Of a DNA stretch of 59,847 nucleotides, positions 28,254 to 37,148 are shown in pieces (the first letter of the stretch is position 1; the number at the start of each line of letters is the position of its first letter). A model generated the notes under the pieces. That model made no database searches. It was given only the letters and a program-made list of their open reading frames with translations, and was not told the DNA's origin. Source of the stretch: Fermentimonas sp. (GTDB taxonomy: Bacteria; Bacteroidota; Bacteroidia; Bacteroidales; Dysgonomonadaceae); contig JAQVXD010000013.1 in NCBI GenBank assembly GCA_028709385.1, positions 1 through 59,847 on the forward strand, given 5' to 3'. Both the position numbers and the translations under genes were made by a program.

Positions 28254-29719
28254 GCAGGAACCTTAGCACTGCGGAACAGCCTGTTCCAGCGAATTTTACC
28301 CTTAAACCAACTCTTGTCCTTTTCGAGAGACAACCAGATAAGTTGAGGCTGGCCAACGATGTGATCCTCAGGTACAAATCCCCATGAGCGTGAGTCGGCC
28401 GAATTGTGCCGGTTGTCGCCCATCATAAAGTAGTAATCATACTTGAATGTGTAGGAGTCAGCCTCCTCACCGTTGATATAAACTTTCCCGTCATGGTAAG
28501 CAAATTCATTGCCCTCATAGTTTTTAATGCACCTCTCGTATGCTGCTACCTTATAATCCAGGTCACCGTCGAATGTGATGGTTGTACCTTTTTGGGGTAT
28601 CCATAATGGACCGTATGTGTCTCTTGTCCATTGCGTTTCATAGTCAAGAGGGAAATAATAGCTTGTGCCCGGCAGTTCCCTCTCTCCGATTACATCCCAT
28701 ACAAAAGGCTTTGATTTCAATTCTTCCACCATTTCATCTGTCAAAGGTATGCTGAAATAGATTCTGCCATTGTTACGGTTGCGGGGCTTCAGGTTAAACA
28801 TCGACATACTTAAGCTGTCAACTCCCGTAAGATCCTGTGAGCGGGTAACAGTCTGTCCGTATCCGTTCTGTGTGCTGTAGTCAGCAATGTTTATACCCAT
28901 ACCACTAAAAACATCTGCAGATATAACTGTTCCGTCGGTGTGAATCATATAGTTATGTTGCGACAGCCTGGGATTTGGAATATAATTGCCATCAATGAAA
29001 ACTGAGTCGCGCTTTAATGCAATTGTTTCACCCGGCAGTCCTATACATCGTTTTACATAATTCTCCCTTCTGTCAACAGGGCGATAAACTATATCTCCGT
29101 ATGTACGTTTGTCAGCACGCACACCTGCACTTCCGTTCGGATTCAATTTAGAAAGCAGATAAAAATCAACTCCCTGCTGATTGAGAGCAACAGTGTCCCC
29201 GACAGGGAAGTTAAACACAACTATATCGTTTCTCTCCACTTCACCAAATCCTTTGAGTCTGTTATATTTCCACTGAGGCTTCTCGATATATGATTTGCCG
29301 CCGGTAACAGGCATTGTGTGCTGGGCAAGCGGGAACGAAAGGGGTGTAATCGGGGCACGGGGACCGTAACTCAGTTTGCTTACAGCCAGAAAGTCGCCTA
29401 CCAGCAGCGACTTTTCAAGAGAGGATGTCGGGATCTGGTAGTTCTGAAAAAAGAATGTATTGATAAAATATACTGCAATCAATGCAAACAGGATAGCATC
29501 AACCCACTCCATAGTTTTACGGAACAGGTTGTTTTTGGATTTCTTCCAGAATCCCCATGGAATAAATTTGGTGATATATATATCCAGAAAAAGCAATATG
29601 AATAGTAATACCCATATGGATTGAGACCAGATTGAGAATAAAATGGTGAGTATTGTCCACACGGCAAACCATAACCATTGTCTGCGCGAGGCTTGTCCGA
29701 AATGTTCTTTAAGAGTCAT
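28250..29719 (-). CDS. lepB: Signal peptidase I (enlarged)
   Basis: Membrane protease that removes Sec/Tat signal peptides. N-terminal helices at about 14-30, 34-52 and 72-90 anchor it. The catalytic serine is Ser100 in PTSSLEKS, where Leu replaces the usual Met after the serine. The catalytic lysine is Lys223 in YVKRCIGLPGE, and the closing box MGDNRHNSADSR is at about 433-444. At 489 residues it is much longer than E. coli LepB (about 324); the extra sequence lies mainly between Lys223 and the GDN box (about 210 residues). It sits 25 bp after dapB and overlaps wbqC by 4 bp. Confidence 0.94.
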   Translation of the reverse strand: MTLKEHFGQASRRQWLWFAVWTILTILFSIWSQSIWVLLFILLFLDIYITKFIPWGFWKKSKNNLFRKTMEWVDAILFALIAVYFINTFFFQNYQIPTSSLEKSLLVGDFLAVSKLSYGPRAPITPLSFPLAQHTMPVTGGKSYIEKPQWKYNRLKGFGEVERNDIVVFNFPVGDTVALNQQGVDFYLLSKLNPNGSAGVRADKRTYGDIVYRPVDRRENYVKRCIGLPGETIALKRDSVFIDGNYIPNPRLSQHNYMIHTDGTVISADVFSGMGINIADYSTQNGYGQTVTRSQDLTGVDSLSMSMFNLKPRNRNNGRIYFSIPLTDEMVEELKSKPFVWDVIGERELPGTSYYFPLDYETQWTRDTYGPLWIPQKGTTITFDGDLDYKVAAYERCIKNYEGNEFAYHDGKVYINGEEADSYTFKYDYYFMMGDNRHNSADSRSWGFVPEDHIVGQPQLIWLSLEKDKSWFKGKIRWNRLFRSAKVPA

Positions 29720-29744
29720 ATTCTTTAATATTTGTTCTGATGAT

Positions 29745-30476
29745 TTACAGATCTCCGAGCATGTCTTTCATGCCTAGAAATCCTTTCTTACCTTTTGTGA
29801 ATTCAGCGGCAAGAACTGCCCCGAGTGCAAATCCACTGCGACTTTTAGCATCATGTGTAATCTTAATGGTATCGGCCTCCGATTCATATATTACTGTGTG
29901 TATGCCGGGCACTTCACCCTCGCGGAAAGATTTAACTTTTAGTTTGTTGTCAGGAGTGTCAGTTGTGATATTTTCTTCCAATACCCAGCCGTTTATTCTG
30001 TCAACGTTCGACACTATATCTTCAGCAAGAGTGATAGCTGTTCCGCTCGGTGCATCAAGTTTATGTATGTGATGAGTCTCTTCCATGCTTATTACATAGT
30101 CAGGAAAAAGGTTCATCAGCTTAGAAAGATAGTTGTTGAGTGCAAAAAATATATTTACGCCAAGACTAAAATTAGAGGCGTAGAAGAAGGTTTTCCCGTT
30201 ATTATCACATTCACTCTTTATCTCGTCCAGGTGCTCAAGCCACCCTGTGGTTCCGGATACTACAGGGACTCCTGCTTTAAAAGCATTTGTGTAGTTGCTC
30301 AGCGCACTTTTAGGCGAAGTGAATTCAATTGCTACATCGGCACTTTTAAATGAATCGGAACTAAACTTCTCCTCTTCATTTATGTCGATTGTGCATACTA
30401 TCTCGTGTCCTCTTTCACGGGCAATTTTCTCAATTTCATGCCCCATTTTTCCGTATCCTATAAGTGCTATTTTCAT
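29745..30476 (-). CDS. dapB: 4-Hydroxy-tetrahydrodipicolinate reductase
   Basis: Reduces HTPA to tetrahydrodipicolinate in the lysine and meso-diaminopimelate pathway, feeding cell-wall synthesis. The 243 residues begin with the dinucleotide motif IGYGKMGHEI and carry the catalytic and substrate-binding EETHHIHKLDAPSGTA near residue 135. It is about 30 residues shorter than E. coli DapB, mostly in loops. It has its own -7 box and starts the dapB-lepB-wbqC unit. Confidence 0.95.
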   Translation of the reverse strand: MKIALIGYGKMGHEIEKIARERGHEIVCTIDINEEEKFSSDSFKSADVAIEFTSPKSALSNYTNAFKAGVPVVSGTTGWLEHLDEIKSECDNNGKTFFYASNFSLGVNIFFALNNYLSKLMNLFPDYVISMEETHHIHKLDAPSGTAITLAEDIVSNVDRINGWVLEENITTDTPDNKLKVKSFREGEVPGIHTVIYESEADTIKITHDAKSRSGFALGAVLAAEFTKGKKGFLGMKDMLGDL

Positions 30477-30499
30477 TTATGCTAATTACTTATTAAGAG

Positions 30500-30507
30500 C
30501 AAAAATA
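30500..30507 (-). promoter_or_regulatory. Promoter -7 box of dapB-lepB-wbqC
   Basis: TATTTTTG on the minus strand, a full match to TAnnTTTG. It implies a leader of about 19 nt to the ATG at 30476. Confidence 0.55.
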
Positions 30508-30554
30508 CAAAAAATGGCTGACTTACACTATTAATGAGTAAAATTGAACTCTTT

Positions 30555-31580
30555 TCAGAGCCAGCCATTATCTTTGTACCATTTCACGGTTTTCTCCACT
30601 CCCTGCTTCAGCCTGTATTTGGGCTCAAAGTTTATATCCTCTTTTAGCGGAGTGATGTCGCATGCCCAGTTGCGCTGCTTCATGATGCGATACTTGTCAC
30701 TGTTAAATGTAGATGCCTTGCCTAATATTGAAGTTGCCTTTTCACTTATCCATGCTGCAGGTTTCACAATAAACAGGGGTATTTTTAATCTTACAACATG
30801 TTTTTTATCAAGAGCGTCCTGTACAATTTGGTTAAACTCCGAATCTGTATATAAATTTCCGTCGGCAACAATATACTCTTTCCTTACTATACCCTTTTCC
30901 AGCAGCTTGAATATTACATCAACAAGATCTTCGCTGTAGATGAAAGTGAGAACCTGCTTCTTAAAGCCTGCACCTACATTAAGTCCCCCTTTCACGGCTT
31001 TCATTAGAATGAAGTAATCTTTGTCACGCGGACCATAAACGCCTGTCGGTCTGATAATCAGATAGGGGAAGTTCTTGAGTCCTTTTAAAAAGTTTTCTGC
31101 TTTTAGTTTACTCTTTCCGTATGCAGTGGTTGGATTAGGAATATGGTTACTGTTTATCGGTGTGTAGTTTTTCTCGTCACCTGTTCCCAGGGCACTCAGT
31201 GAACTCATTAAGACAAAAGCTTCAGGTACTGCGTCTATTTCAATAAGTGATTCTGCTAAATTTCGTGTCTGTTCATAATTAACCTTATCGAAATCAGATT
31301 TATGAAGTGCTTTTGTTAAACCCGCAATGTGAATAATATAATCGAATTTGCCATGTTTCTCAACCAGTTCCTTTAAGTGGTTCTTTAGACTTTCTTTGTT
31401 GGAGTAATCCGGAAAAGTAAACTGTATGCGACTGTCCGATAAATACTTGCGGCTGCTGGACTTTCTGATGCCAGCCCAGGTTTCGTGTCCAAGCTCGAGT
31501 GCTTTGTCAACTGCCGTACTTCCGATAAAACCGCTGGCGCCGGTTATTAGTACCTTTTTGTTGTTTATCTGATTAATCAT
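30555..31580 (-). CDS. NAD(P)-dependent epimerase/reductase (extended SDR)
   Basis: Extended short-chain dehydrogenase of 341 residues. The Rossmann motif GASGFIGS is at about 14-21, the catalytic Tyr-Lys pair is in AYGKSKLKAE (YxxxK) near 155, and RPTGVYGPRD follows. This matches the NAD-dependent epimerase/dehydratase group (UDP-galactose epimerase, dihydroflavonol-reductase-like). The substrate cannot be assigned; a nucleotide sugar or a steroid/sterol-like carbonyl are both possible. It stands alone, divergent from rnr, with a -7 box very close to its ATG. Confidence 0.85.
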   Translation of the reverse strand: MINQINNKKVLITGASGFIGSTAVDKALELGHETWAGIRKSSSRKYLSDSRIQFTFPDYSNKESLKNHLKELVEKHGKFDYIIHIAGLTKALHKSDFDKVNYEQTRNLAESLIEIDAVPEAFVLMSSLSALGTGDEKNYTPINSNHIPNPTTAYGKSKLKAENFLKGLKNFPYLIIRPTGVYGPRDKDYFILMKAVKGGLNVGAGFKKQVLTFIYSEDLVDVIFKLLEKGIVRKEYIVADGNLYTDSEFNQIVQDALDKKHVVRLKIPLFIVKPAAWISEKATSILGKASTFNSDKYRIMKQRNWACDITPLKEDINFEPKYRLKQGVEKTVKWYKDNGWL

Positions 31581-31588
31581 AGTTGTTG

Positions 31589-31596
31589 CAAAAATA
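31589..31596 (-). promoter_or_regulatory. Promoter -7 box of the SDR gene
   Basis: TATTTTTG on the minus strand. It ends 8 nt before the ATG at 31580, so the leader would be only a few nucleotides. Confidence 0.45.
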
Positions 31597-31641
31597 ACAA
31601 TAACTTGATGATTTAAAAGTAGAGTATTGGCGAATTTTTTA

Positions 31642-31649
31642 TTACTTTG
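31642..31649 (+). promoter_or_regulatory. Probable promoter -7 box of rnr
   Basis: TTACTTTG, a near match (T for A at position 2) to TAnnTTTG. The transcript would start near 31655, with a leader of about 55 nt to the ATG at 31710. Confidence 0.4.
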
Positions 31650-31709
31650 CGTAACTAAAACACTGATTGGTTTGTTTTAGTATCAATTAGAATCTAAATC
31701 AAAAGAATT

Positions 31710-33857
31710 ATGAGTAAAAAAGCAGTCTCGCAGGAACCTTTATCAAAACCCAGAAAAAAAGATTTAACCATCTCAGTAACTGATTTCCTGACAGAGAATA
31801 AAGATAAGCAATATAACTATAAGCAAATTGCAGCAGCCTTAGATGTAAGGGGTGAGGAGGGTCGCAGAGTGCTGATAAAAGTGCTAGATAAACTGCGCGA
31901 TGATGAGGTTATACTTGAATCATCCAGAGGAAGATACAGGATTAATAACAGGGGACTAATCCTCGAAGGCCGCTTTGAAAGAAGAAGTAACGGCAAAAAT
32001 TTCTTTGTTGCGGATGATGACGGGAATATTATTCATATACCCGAACGTAACAGTAAGCACGCTATGAACGGTGACCGTGTGCGTGTGCAGCTTCTTGCGA
32101 AAAGGAAACGTGCAGATACCGAGGGTGCGGTAATTGAGATTCTTGAGCATACGCAGAGTCGTTTTGTAGGAGTCCTGGATGTTCAGAAGCACTTTGCATT
32201 TCTAGTAATGGACAGTAAGTATCTCTCAAATGATATCTTTATACCGAAGGAGGATCTTAACGGTGCTAAGAATGGCGAAAAGGTGGTTGTGGAAATTGTG
32301 GAGTGGCCCGAGAAGGCTAATAATCCGGTAGGTAAGGTGATTGACATTCTTGGTGATCCGGGACAGAATGACACTGAGATGCACGCAATTCTTGCTCAGT
32401 ATGACCTCCCTTATAAATATCCCGAGAAAGTTGAGAAATTTGCAGAATTGATTTCTGATAGAATTGATGATAAAGAGATTTCCAAAAGGGAGGATTTCAG
32501 GGATGTGTTTACGATAACAATTGACCCTAAAGATGCCAAGGATTTTGACGATGCGATATCGATTCGTCAGCTGTCACCAAACCTGTGGGAGGTTGGGGTA
32601 CATATTGCCGATGTTACGCATTATGTGAGACCGGGCGATCTGATTGATGAAGAGGCTGAGAAAAGGGCAACATCGATATATCTTGTTGATCGTACAATTC
32701 CTATGTTGCCGGAGAGACTGAGCAACGGGCTGTGTTCACTCAGACCAAACGAGTTGAAACTGTGCTTTTCTGTTATTTTCAATATGAATGAGAATGCAGA
32801 AGTGAAAAAGTCCCGTATCGTTCGTACTGTAATAAAATCAGACAGCAGACTTACTTACGAGGAAGCACAGGCAGTAATTGAAACGGGAAAAGGTGCTTTT
32901 TCTTCAGAGATACTGAAATTGAATGATCTGGCTAAGCAGTTGCGTGATAGGAGATTTACAAGTGGTGCTATCAATTTTGAAAGATATGAGGTGGAATTTA
33001 ACCTCGATGAAAAAGGTAAACCACTCGGAGTGTTTTTCAAGGAATCAAAAGAGGCAAATCATTTAATAGAGGAGTTGATGCTTCTGGCTAACAGAACTGT
33101 GGCAGAGGCTATCGGTAAGGTGCCGAGAGATAAAAAAGCAAAAGCATTTGTTTACAGGATACATGATGTGCCGGATCCTGAAAAGCTGGATACATTTAAT
33201 GCTTTTATTCTTCGTTTCGGACATAAAATGAAAACTACCGGCACTAAGTCTGAAGTAGCAAGAAGTTTGAATTCCGTGCTTGATAAAGTTCAGGGCCGCC
33301 CGGAAGAGAATCTTGTGGAAACTATTGCTATTCGTACGATGTCGAAGGCTATCTACTCTACAAAGAATGTAGGGCATTACGGTTTGGCGTTTGACTATTA
33401 CACTCATTTTACTTCACCGATACGCAGATACCCTGATATGCTTGTTCACCGTTTACTTGAACGATACCTTGACGGCGGTAAAAGTGTTGATCATAACTCT
33501 CTGGAGGCAGATTGCAAACATTGTTCCGATATGGAACAGGTTGCAGCTAATGCAGAACGTGATTCAATAAAATACAAGCAGGTAGAGTTTATGTCTGATA
33601 AGCTCGGTAAAGTTTATGACGGTGTTGTGTCAGGAGTTACCGAGTGGGGTATCTATGTTGAAATCAACGAGAATAAATGTGAGGGAATGATTCCTATCAG
33701 GGAGCTGGATGATGACTTTTATGAACTGGATGAGAAGAATTACAGACTGGTAGGGCGTCGCACTAAAAGAGAATACCGACTCGGGCAACCTGTCACTATT
33801 CAGGTGGCTAAAGCTAATCTTGAGCGCAGGCAACTGGACTTTATTTTTGCTAACTGA
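31710..33857 (+). CDS. rnr: Ribonuclease R
   Basis: 3'-5' exoribonuclease of the RNB family that digests structured RNA. The 715 residues are arranged as an N-terminal winged-helix region (about 15-75), cold-shock OB folds (about 80-230), the RNB domain with active-site aspartates in DPKDAKDFDDAIS near residue 275, and a C-terminal S1 domain (about 630-712; GVVSGVTEWGIYVE). The lysine-rich C-terminal tail of E. coli RNase R is absent. It has its own promoter. Its stop overlaps by 8 bp the end of the convergent methyltransferase gene. Confidence 0.95.
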   Translation: MSKKAVSQEPLSKPRKKDLTISVTDFLTENKDKQYNYKQIAAALDVRGEEGRRVLIKVLDKLRDDEVILESSRGRYRINNRGLILEGRFERRSNGKNFFVADDDGNIIHIPERNSKHAMNGDRVRVQLLAKRKRADTEGAVIEILEHTQSRFVGVLDVQKHFAFLVMDSKYLSNDIFIPKEDLNGAKNGEKVVVEIVEWPEKANNPVGKVIDILGDPGQNDTEMHAILAQYDLPYKYPEKVEKFAELISDRIDDKEISKREDFRDVFTITIDPKDAKDFDDAISIRQLSPNLWEVGVHIADVTHYVRPGDLIDEEAEKRATSIYLVDRTIPMLPERLSNGLCSLRPNELKLCFSVIFNMNENAEVKKSRIVRTVIKSDSRLTYEEAQAVIETGKGAFSSEILKLNDLAKQLRDRRFTSGAINFERYEVEFNLDEKGKPLGVFFKESKEANHLIEELMLLANRTVAEAIGKVPRDKKAKAFVYRIHDVPDPEKLDTFNAFILRFGHKMKTTGTKSEVARSLNSVLDKVQGRPEENLVETIAIRTMSKAIYSTKNVGHYGLAFDYYTHFTSPIRRYPDMLVHRLLERYLDGGKSVDHNSLEADCKHCSDMEQVAANAERDSIKYKQVEFMSDKLGKVYDGVVSGVTEWGIYVEINENKCEGMIPIRELDDDFYELDEKNYRLVGRRTKREYRLGQPVTIQVAKANLERRQLDFIFAN

Positions 33858-34563
33858 TCAGTTTCTTAAATATAGTTGTCTTTCCGAAGGCGTGCTGGAA
33901 AAACACAGGTCCCATGAATTCTCTCTTTTCCCATTTTTCAGGATTGTTGAGATAGGGGAAAGGTGACAGGTAATATTTACGGTCACTGTTGTCAACTATC
34001 AGATAACCTCCCTTTTTTATATGAGGTATGGCTCTCTTGATACAGGAATTGCGGGAACGTCCATCTACGACAACGACATCAAAATATTCCTTTTCAAACT
34101 GATCTATTGACTTTACGTAGTATTCAAAAGATAAGCCAGATGATTTTTTTTCCTTTGATATAAAATCATCGGGATTTTCAGGGTTTAATGTGTCAAAGTT
34201 GTTAATAGGCATACTCTCAATTTCTTTAATTGTAACATTGTCAAGGTTAAGCTCTTCAATTTTTTTTCGTAGTGACTTAATCCAGAATGTATCGTGCTCA
34301 ACAGATGTAACCTCTTTGCAACGTGAAGCAAAAAACAGTGTGGATCCTCCCGATCCCCATTCAAACACTCTCATACTCCTATTGCATATTTGTTCGAGAA
34401 AATTTATAGCATCATATGTCATCCAGGGTAGGCCCCTGCTTAAGGTGCTATCTCCCGACTTTTTATCTCTATGCCATCTTTTGAATTGTTTAATATGTCT
34501 AAAGGTTCTGTTCTCTTTGGCATATTGAGTTGCAAAACGTATAAATAGTAACGAATCCTTCAT
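33850..34563 (-). CDS. Class I SAM-dependent methyltransferase
   Basis: A 237-residue methyltransferase with motif I VFEWGSGGSTLFFA near residue 70, an acidic strand TSVEHD that would bind the SAM ribose, and DVVVVDGRSRNSC followed by KKGGYLIVDNSDR as motifs IV-V. The substrate is unknown. It overlaps the flippase gene upstream by 4 bp, so it probably modifies the same glycan or lipid-linked sugar, which is an inference. The 3' end overlaps the rnr stop on the other strand by 8 bp. Confidence 0.85.
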   Translation of the reverse strand: MKDSLLFIRFATQYAKENRTFRHIKQFKRWHRDKKSGDSTLSRGLPWMTYDAINFLEQICNRSMRVFEWGSGGSTLFFASRCKEVTSVEHDTFWIKSLRKKIEELNLDNVTIKEIESMPINNFDTLNPENPDDFISKEKKSSGLSFEYYVKSIDQFEKEYFDVVVVDGRSRNSCIKRAIPHIKKGGYLIVDNSDRKYYLSPFPYLNNPEKWEKREFMGPVFFQHAFGKTTIFKKLIS

Positions 34564-36011
34564 TTCTTTTTCTTTTTTAGGTTAGAAAACCAGTTTTCAA
34601 TCTCCTCTGACATTTCAAGTCTTAATATTCTGCAGAGTGATATATATAATCCTCCGGTCAGAAAAGCATTAGAGAGAATATAGAGTATACTGTTTTGGAT
34701 GTTTAGTGTAATGTAATATGATATAACGGCACAGAAAAGAGCTACTGTCAAATAGGGCAGTATGTCCTTTAAGAAATGTAAAGGAGTGTAACCTATCAGC
34801 TTGCCTGATAAAATAACCGAAATCAGCAGAGTAAGGGTTATGTATATTACCCAACTTCCAGCAAGGGCCATTAACCCTTTGGGCAGAAGAACTATGATCA
34901 GGATTATTAATAAAATTGCTTTTATTATTTCAACACCTAGGAAATAAGTTGATTTTTCTTTCGCAATGAACAGTTCGTTAAAAATAAATATAAATGGGGA
35001 AAGCATTCCTGCGAATGTAAGTACTCTGAAATAAGGAACCGCAGCCAGCCATTTTTCTTTGAAGAACAGGAAAAAAAGTGATTCCGCAGTTATTATCATG
35101 ATTAGCCCTACCGGAAAGGAGATAAACGATATTGATTTCATTAGTTTGCTCATTATCCTTTTCATCCTTTCTCTGTCTTTGTTAACTTCAGACAAAATCA
35201 ACATTGCTACTGAACGAAATGTATTAGACATAGTCAGAAAGGGTATATCCTGATATTTTTTAGCCTGATTAAAATAGGCTACCTGATTCATCGGATAGTA
35301 CATCGCTATTAAACTTGGATAGATATTATTGGCGATTGTGGATATTGTATTGGATGCAAGGAGTTTGCTACTAAAAGAGAAAAAGGCAGATAATCTTTTT
35401 TTACTGAATCTGGTTTTAGGACGCCAACGTGAATATATCCACAGAAAAATAGTCCTGAAAAAGGCATTTAGCAGAGTTTGAGATACTAAAGCCCATACAC
35501 CTAAATTGTTAATTGCCATTATTACTGCAACAATATCAGCAATAAGAAGTGAAAATAGATTAATTTTCGACAGACCTTTAAAATCTGCTATTTTAGTTAA
35601 TATCGTTTGATGAATTAGTCCGAATGCATTAATAACTATAGATATAAACAGTATTCTTGAAACAGGTATAATCTCCGGAGTGTGAAATAGTTCACCTAAC
35701 AGGGGTGCAGATATAAATAGCAGCAGATATAACCCAAGACTTAGTGATATATTGAAAATAAAAACTGTCGAATAATCTTCATCTGTTAAGTTTTGTCTGT
35801 TAAGTAAAGCTCTGCCAAAACCGCTATCAATAAGTATTGATGAGAATGCGATAAAGATTGCGAGTGACCCGATAATCCCATATTCTTTTGCACTGACAAT
35901 ATTCATCAGGATCAGCATGCTCACAAAATTAAGCATCTGCTGCCCGAACTTATCAATAAAACTCCAGAAAAGGGACAGAATAGTTTTACTCTTTAATGAA
36001 GATTCCGTCAT
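34560..36011 (-). CDS. Polysaccharide flippase (MOP superfamily, Wzx/WzxC type)
   Basis: A 483-residue integral membrane protein with about 12-14 hydrophobic segments. The opening KTILSLFWSFIDKFGQQMLNF and the early IDSGFGRALLNRQNLTDEDY are typical of lipopolysaccharide biosynthesis flippases of the WzxC/TuaB group. It would move a lipid-linked oligosaccharide across the inner membrane. The only linked gene is the overlapping methyltransferase; no glycosyltransferases are nearby, which is unusual for a Wzx. The DNA is somewhat more A+T-rich than its neighbours by eye. Confidence 0.88.
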   Translation of the reverse strand: MTESSLKSKTILSLFWSFIDKFGQQMLNFVSMLILMNIVSAKEYGIIGSLAIFIAFSSILIDSGFGRALLNRQNLTDEDYSTVFIFNISLSLGLYLLLFISAPLLGELFHTPEIIPVSRILFISIVINAFGLIHQTILTKIADFKGLSKINLFSLLIADIVAVIMAINNLGVWALVSQTLLNAFFRTIFLWIYSRWRPKTRFSKKRLSAFFSFSSKLLASNTISTIANNIYPSLIAMYYPMNQVAYFNQAKKYQDIPFLTMSNTFRSVAMLILSEVNKDRERMKRIMSKLMKSISFISFPVGLIMIITAESLFFLFFKEKWLAAVPYFRVLTFAGMLSPFIFIFNELFIAKEKSTYFLGVEIIKAILLIILIIVLLPKGLMALAGSWVIYITLTLLISVILSGKLIGYTPLHFLKDILPYLTVALFCAVISYYITLNIQNSILYILSNAFLTGGLYISLCRILRLEMSEEIENWFSNLKKKKK

Positions 36012-36040
36012 GAGAGGTTACCTGTTGCCGATTATGATTG

Positions 36041-36048
36041 CAAAAATA
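36041..36048 (-). promoter_or_regulatory. Promoter -7 box of the flippase-methyltransferase unit
   Basis: TATTTTTG on the minus strand, a full match to TAnnTTTG. The transcript would start near 36036, with a leader of about 25 nt to the ATG at 36011. Confidence 0.5.
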
Positions 36049-36133
36049 GACATTTTTTCCAGAAGTGTGAGGATAAACAAACATGAGTTCGTTTTATTAC
36101 CTTTTAAACACTAATTAATCGCATATATTTTTG

Positions 36134-36141
36134 TATTTTTG
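36134..36141 (+). promoter_or_regulatory. Promoter -7 box of queG
   Basis: TATTTTTG, a full match to TAnnTTTG. The transcript would start near 36146, with a leader of about 58 nt to the ATG at 36205. Confidence 0.5.
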
Positions 36142-36204
36142 AAAAAGGTGTCAAGAGATTTATCTTTATATAATAGTTGGATCTGAATTTATTAGATTAG
36201 AATA

Positions 36205-37125
36205 ATGACTTTTTCGGAAGAGATAAAAAAAGAGGCTTTAAGGCTTGGATTTTATGCATGTGGTATTTGTCGTGCCACTGATTCAGGAGAAGAAGAGCGA
36301 TATATGAGATGGTTGGCCGGTAATCATCAAGCCACTATGAGTTATATGGAACGGAATGTCGACAAAAGAATCGATCCCCGTTTACTCGTGGGTGGTGCCA
36401 AATCTATTATCTCTGTTGCACTAAACTATTATCCTCATCAAAAACAACCGGCTCATGCGCCTCAGTTTGCTTATTACGCTTACGGGAAGGATTATCATGA
36501 TGTGATAAAGGGTAAGCTTAAGCAGTTGTTTGAATTTATAAAGGAAAGGCATCAAAATGTTACTGGAAGGTATTTCTCTGACTCTGCACCTGTGTTGGAA
36601 AGGTTTTGGGCTGCACAGGCGGGCATAGGGTTTATGGGTAAAAATACTTTGCTGATAATTCCCGGAAAGGGATCTTTTTTCTTTCTCGGAGAGTTAATCG
36701 TTGACCTTGAACTTAATTATGATTCACCTATTTCTGAAAATTGCGGGAGTTGTACAAGGTGTATTGATGCCTGTCCCACAAAAGCCATAGAATCGCCCTT
36801 TCTGGTAAATGCTAACAAGTGTATATCTTTTCAGACAATAGAAAACAGGGGTGAAATTTCACCTGAAATTGCTCCCAAATTAAAAAACTATGTTTTTGGC
36901 TGTGATATTTGTCAGAAAGTGTGTCCGTGGAACAGGGTGTCGACACCTCATGATACTCCTGAATTTATGCCGTCGGATGATTTTATGTCAATAGATTTGA
37001 TAAAGTTGACAGAAATGAATGAGGAGGAGTATCAAAAGCTTTTTCGGGGTTCCGCTGTAAAGAGAACAAAATTCAGCGGTTTAAAGCGAAATGTAGCGGC
37101 AATTTCCAAAAACCGTAATAAATAA
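36205..37125 (+). CDS. queG: Epoxyqueuosine reductase QueG
   Basis: Cobalamin and iron-sulfur enzyme for the last step of queuosine synthesis in tRNA. The 306 residues show the QueG fold, with a conserved aspartate in [14 protein letters not shown] (about 124-137). Two [4Fe-4S] clusters are marked by Cys180, 183, 186 and 190 in [11 protein letters not shown] and by Cys206, 233, 236 and 240 in CDICQKVC. The length is typical of forms lacking the C-terminal HEAT repeats. It lies 23 bp before ruvB, which has a separate -7 box. Confidence 0.95.
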   Translation: MTFSEEIKKEALRLGFYACGICRATDSGEEERYMRWLAGNHQATMSYMERNVDKRIDPRLLVGGAKSIISVALNYYPHQKQPAHAPQFAYYAYGKDYHDVIKGKLKQLFEFIKERHQNVTGRYFSDSAPVLERFWAAQAGIGFMGKNTLLIIPGKGSFFFLGELIVDLELNYDSPISENCGSCTRCIDACPTKAIESPFLVNANKCISFQTIENRGEISPEIAPKLKNYVFGCDICQKVCPWNRVSTPHDTPEFMPSDDFMSIDLIKLTEMNEEEYQKLFRGSAVKRTKFSGLKRNVAAISKNRNK

Positions 37126-37126
37126 C

Positions 37127-37134
37127 TATTTTTG
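37127..37134 (+). promoter_or_regulatory. Promoter -7 box of ruvB
   Basis: TATTTTTG just past the queG stop. The transcript would start near 37139, with a leader of about 10 nt to the ATG at 37149. Confidence 0.5.
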
Positions 37135-37148
37135 TATTAATATACACT

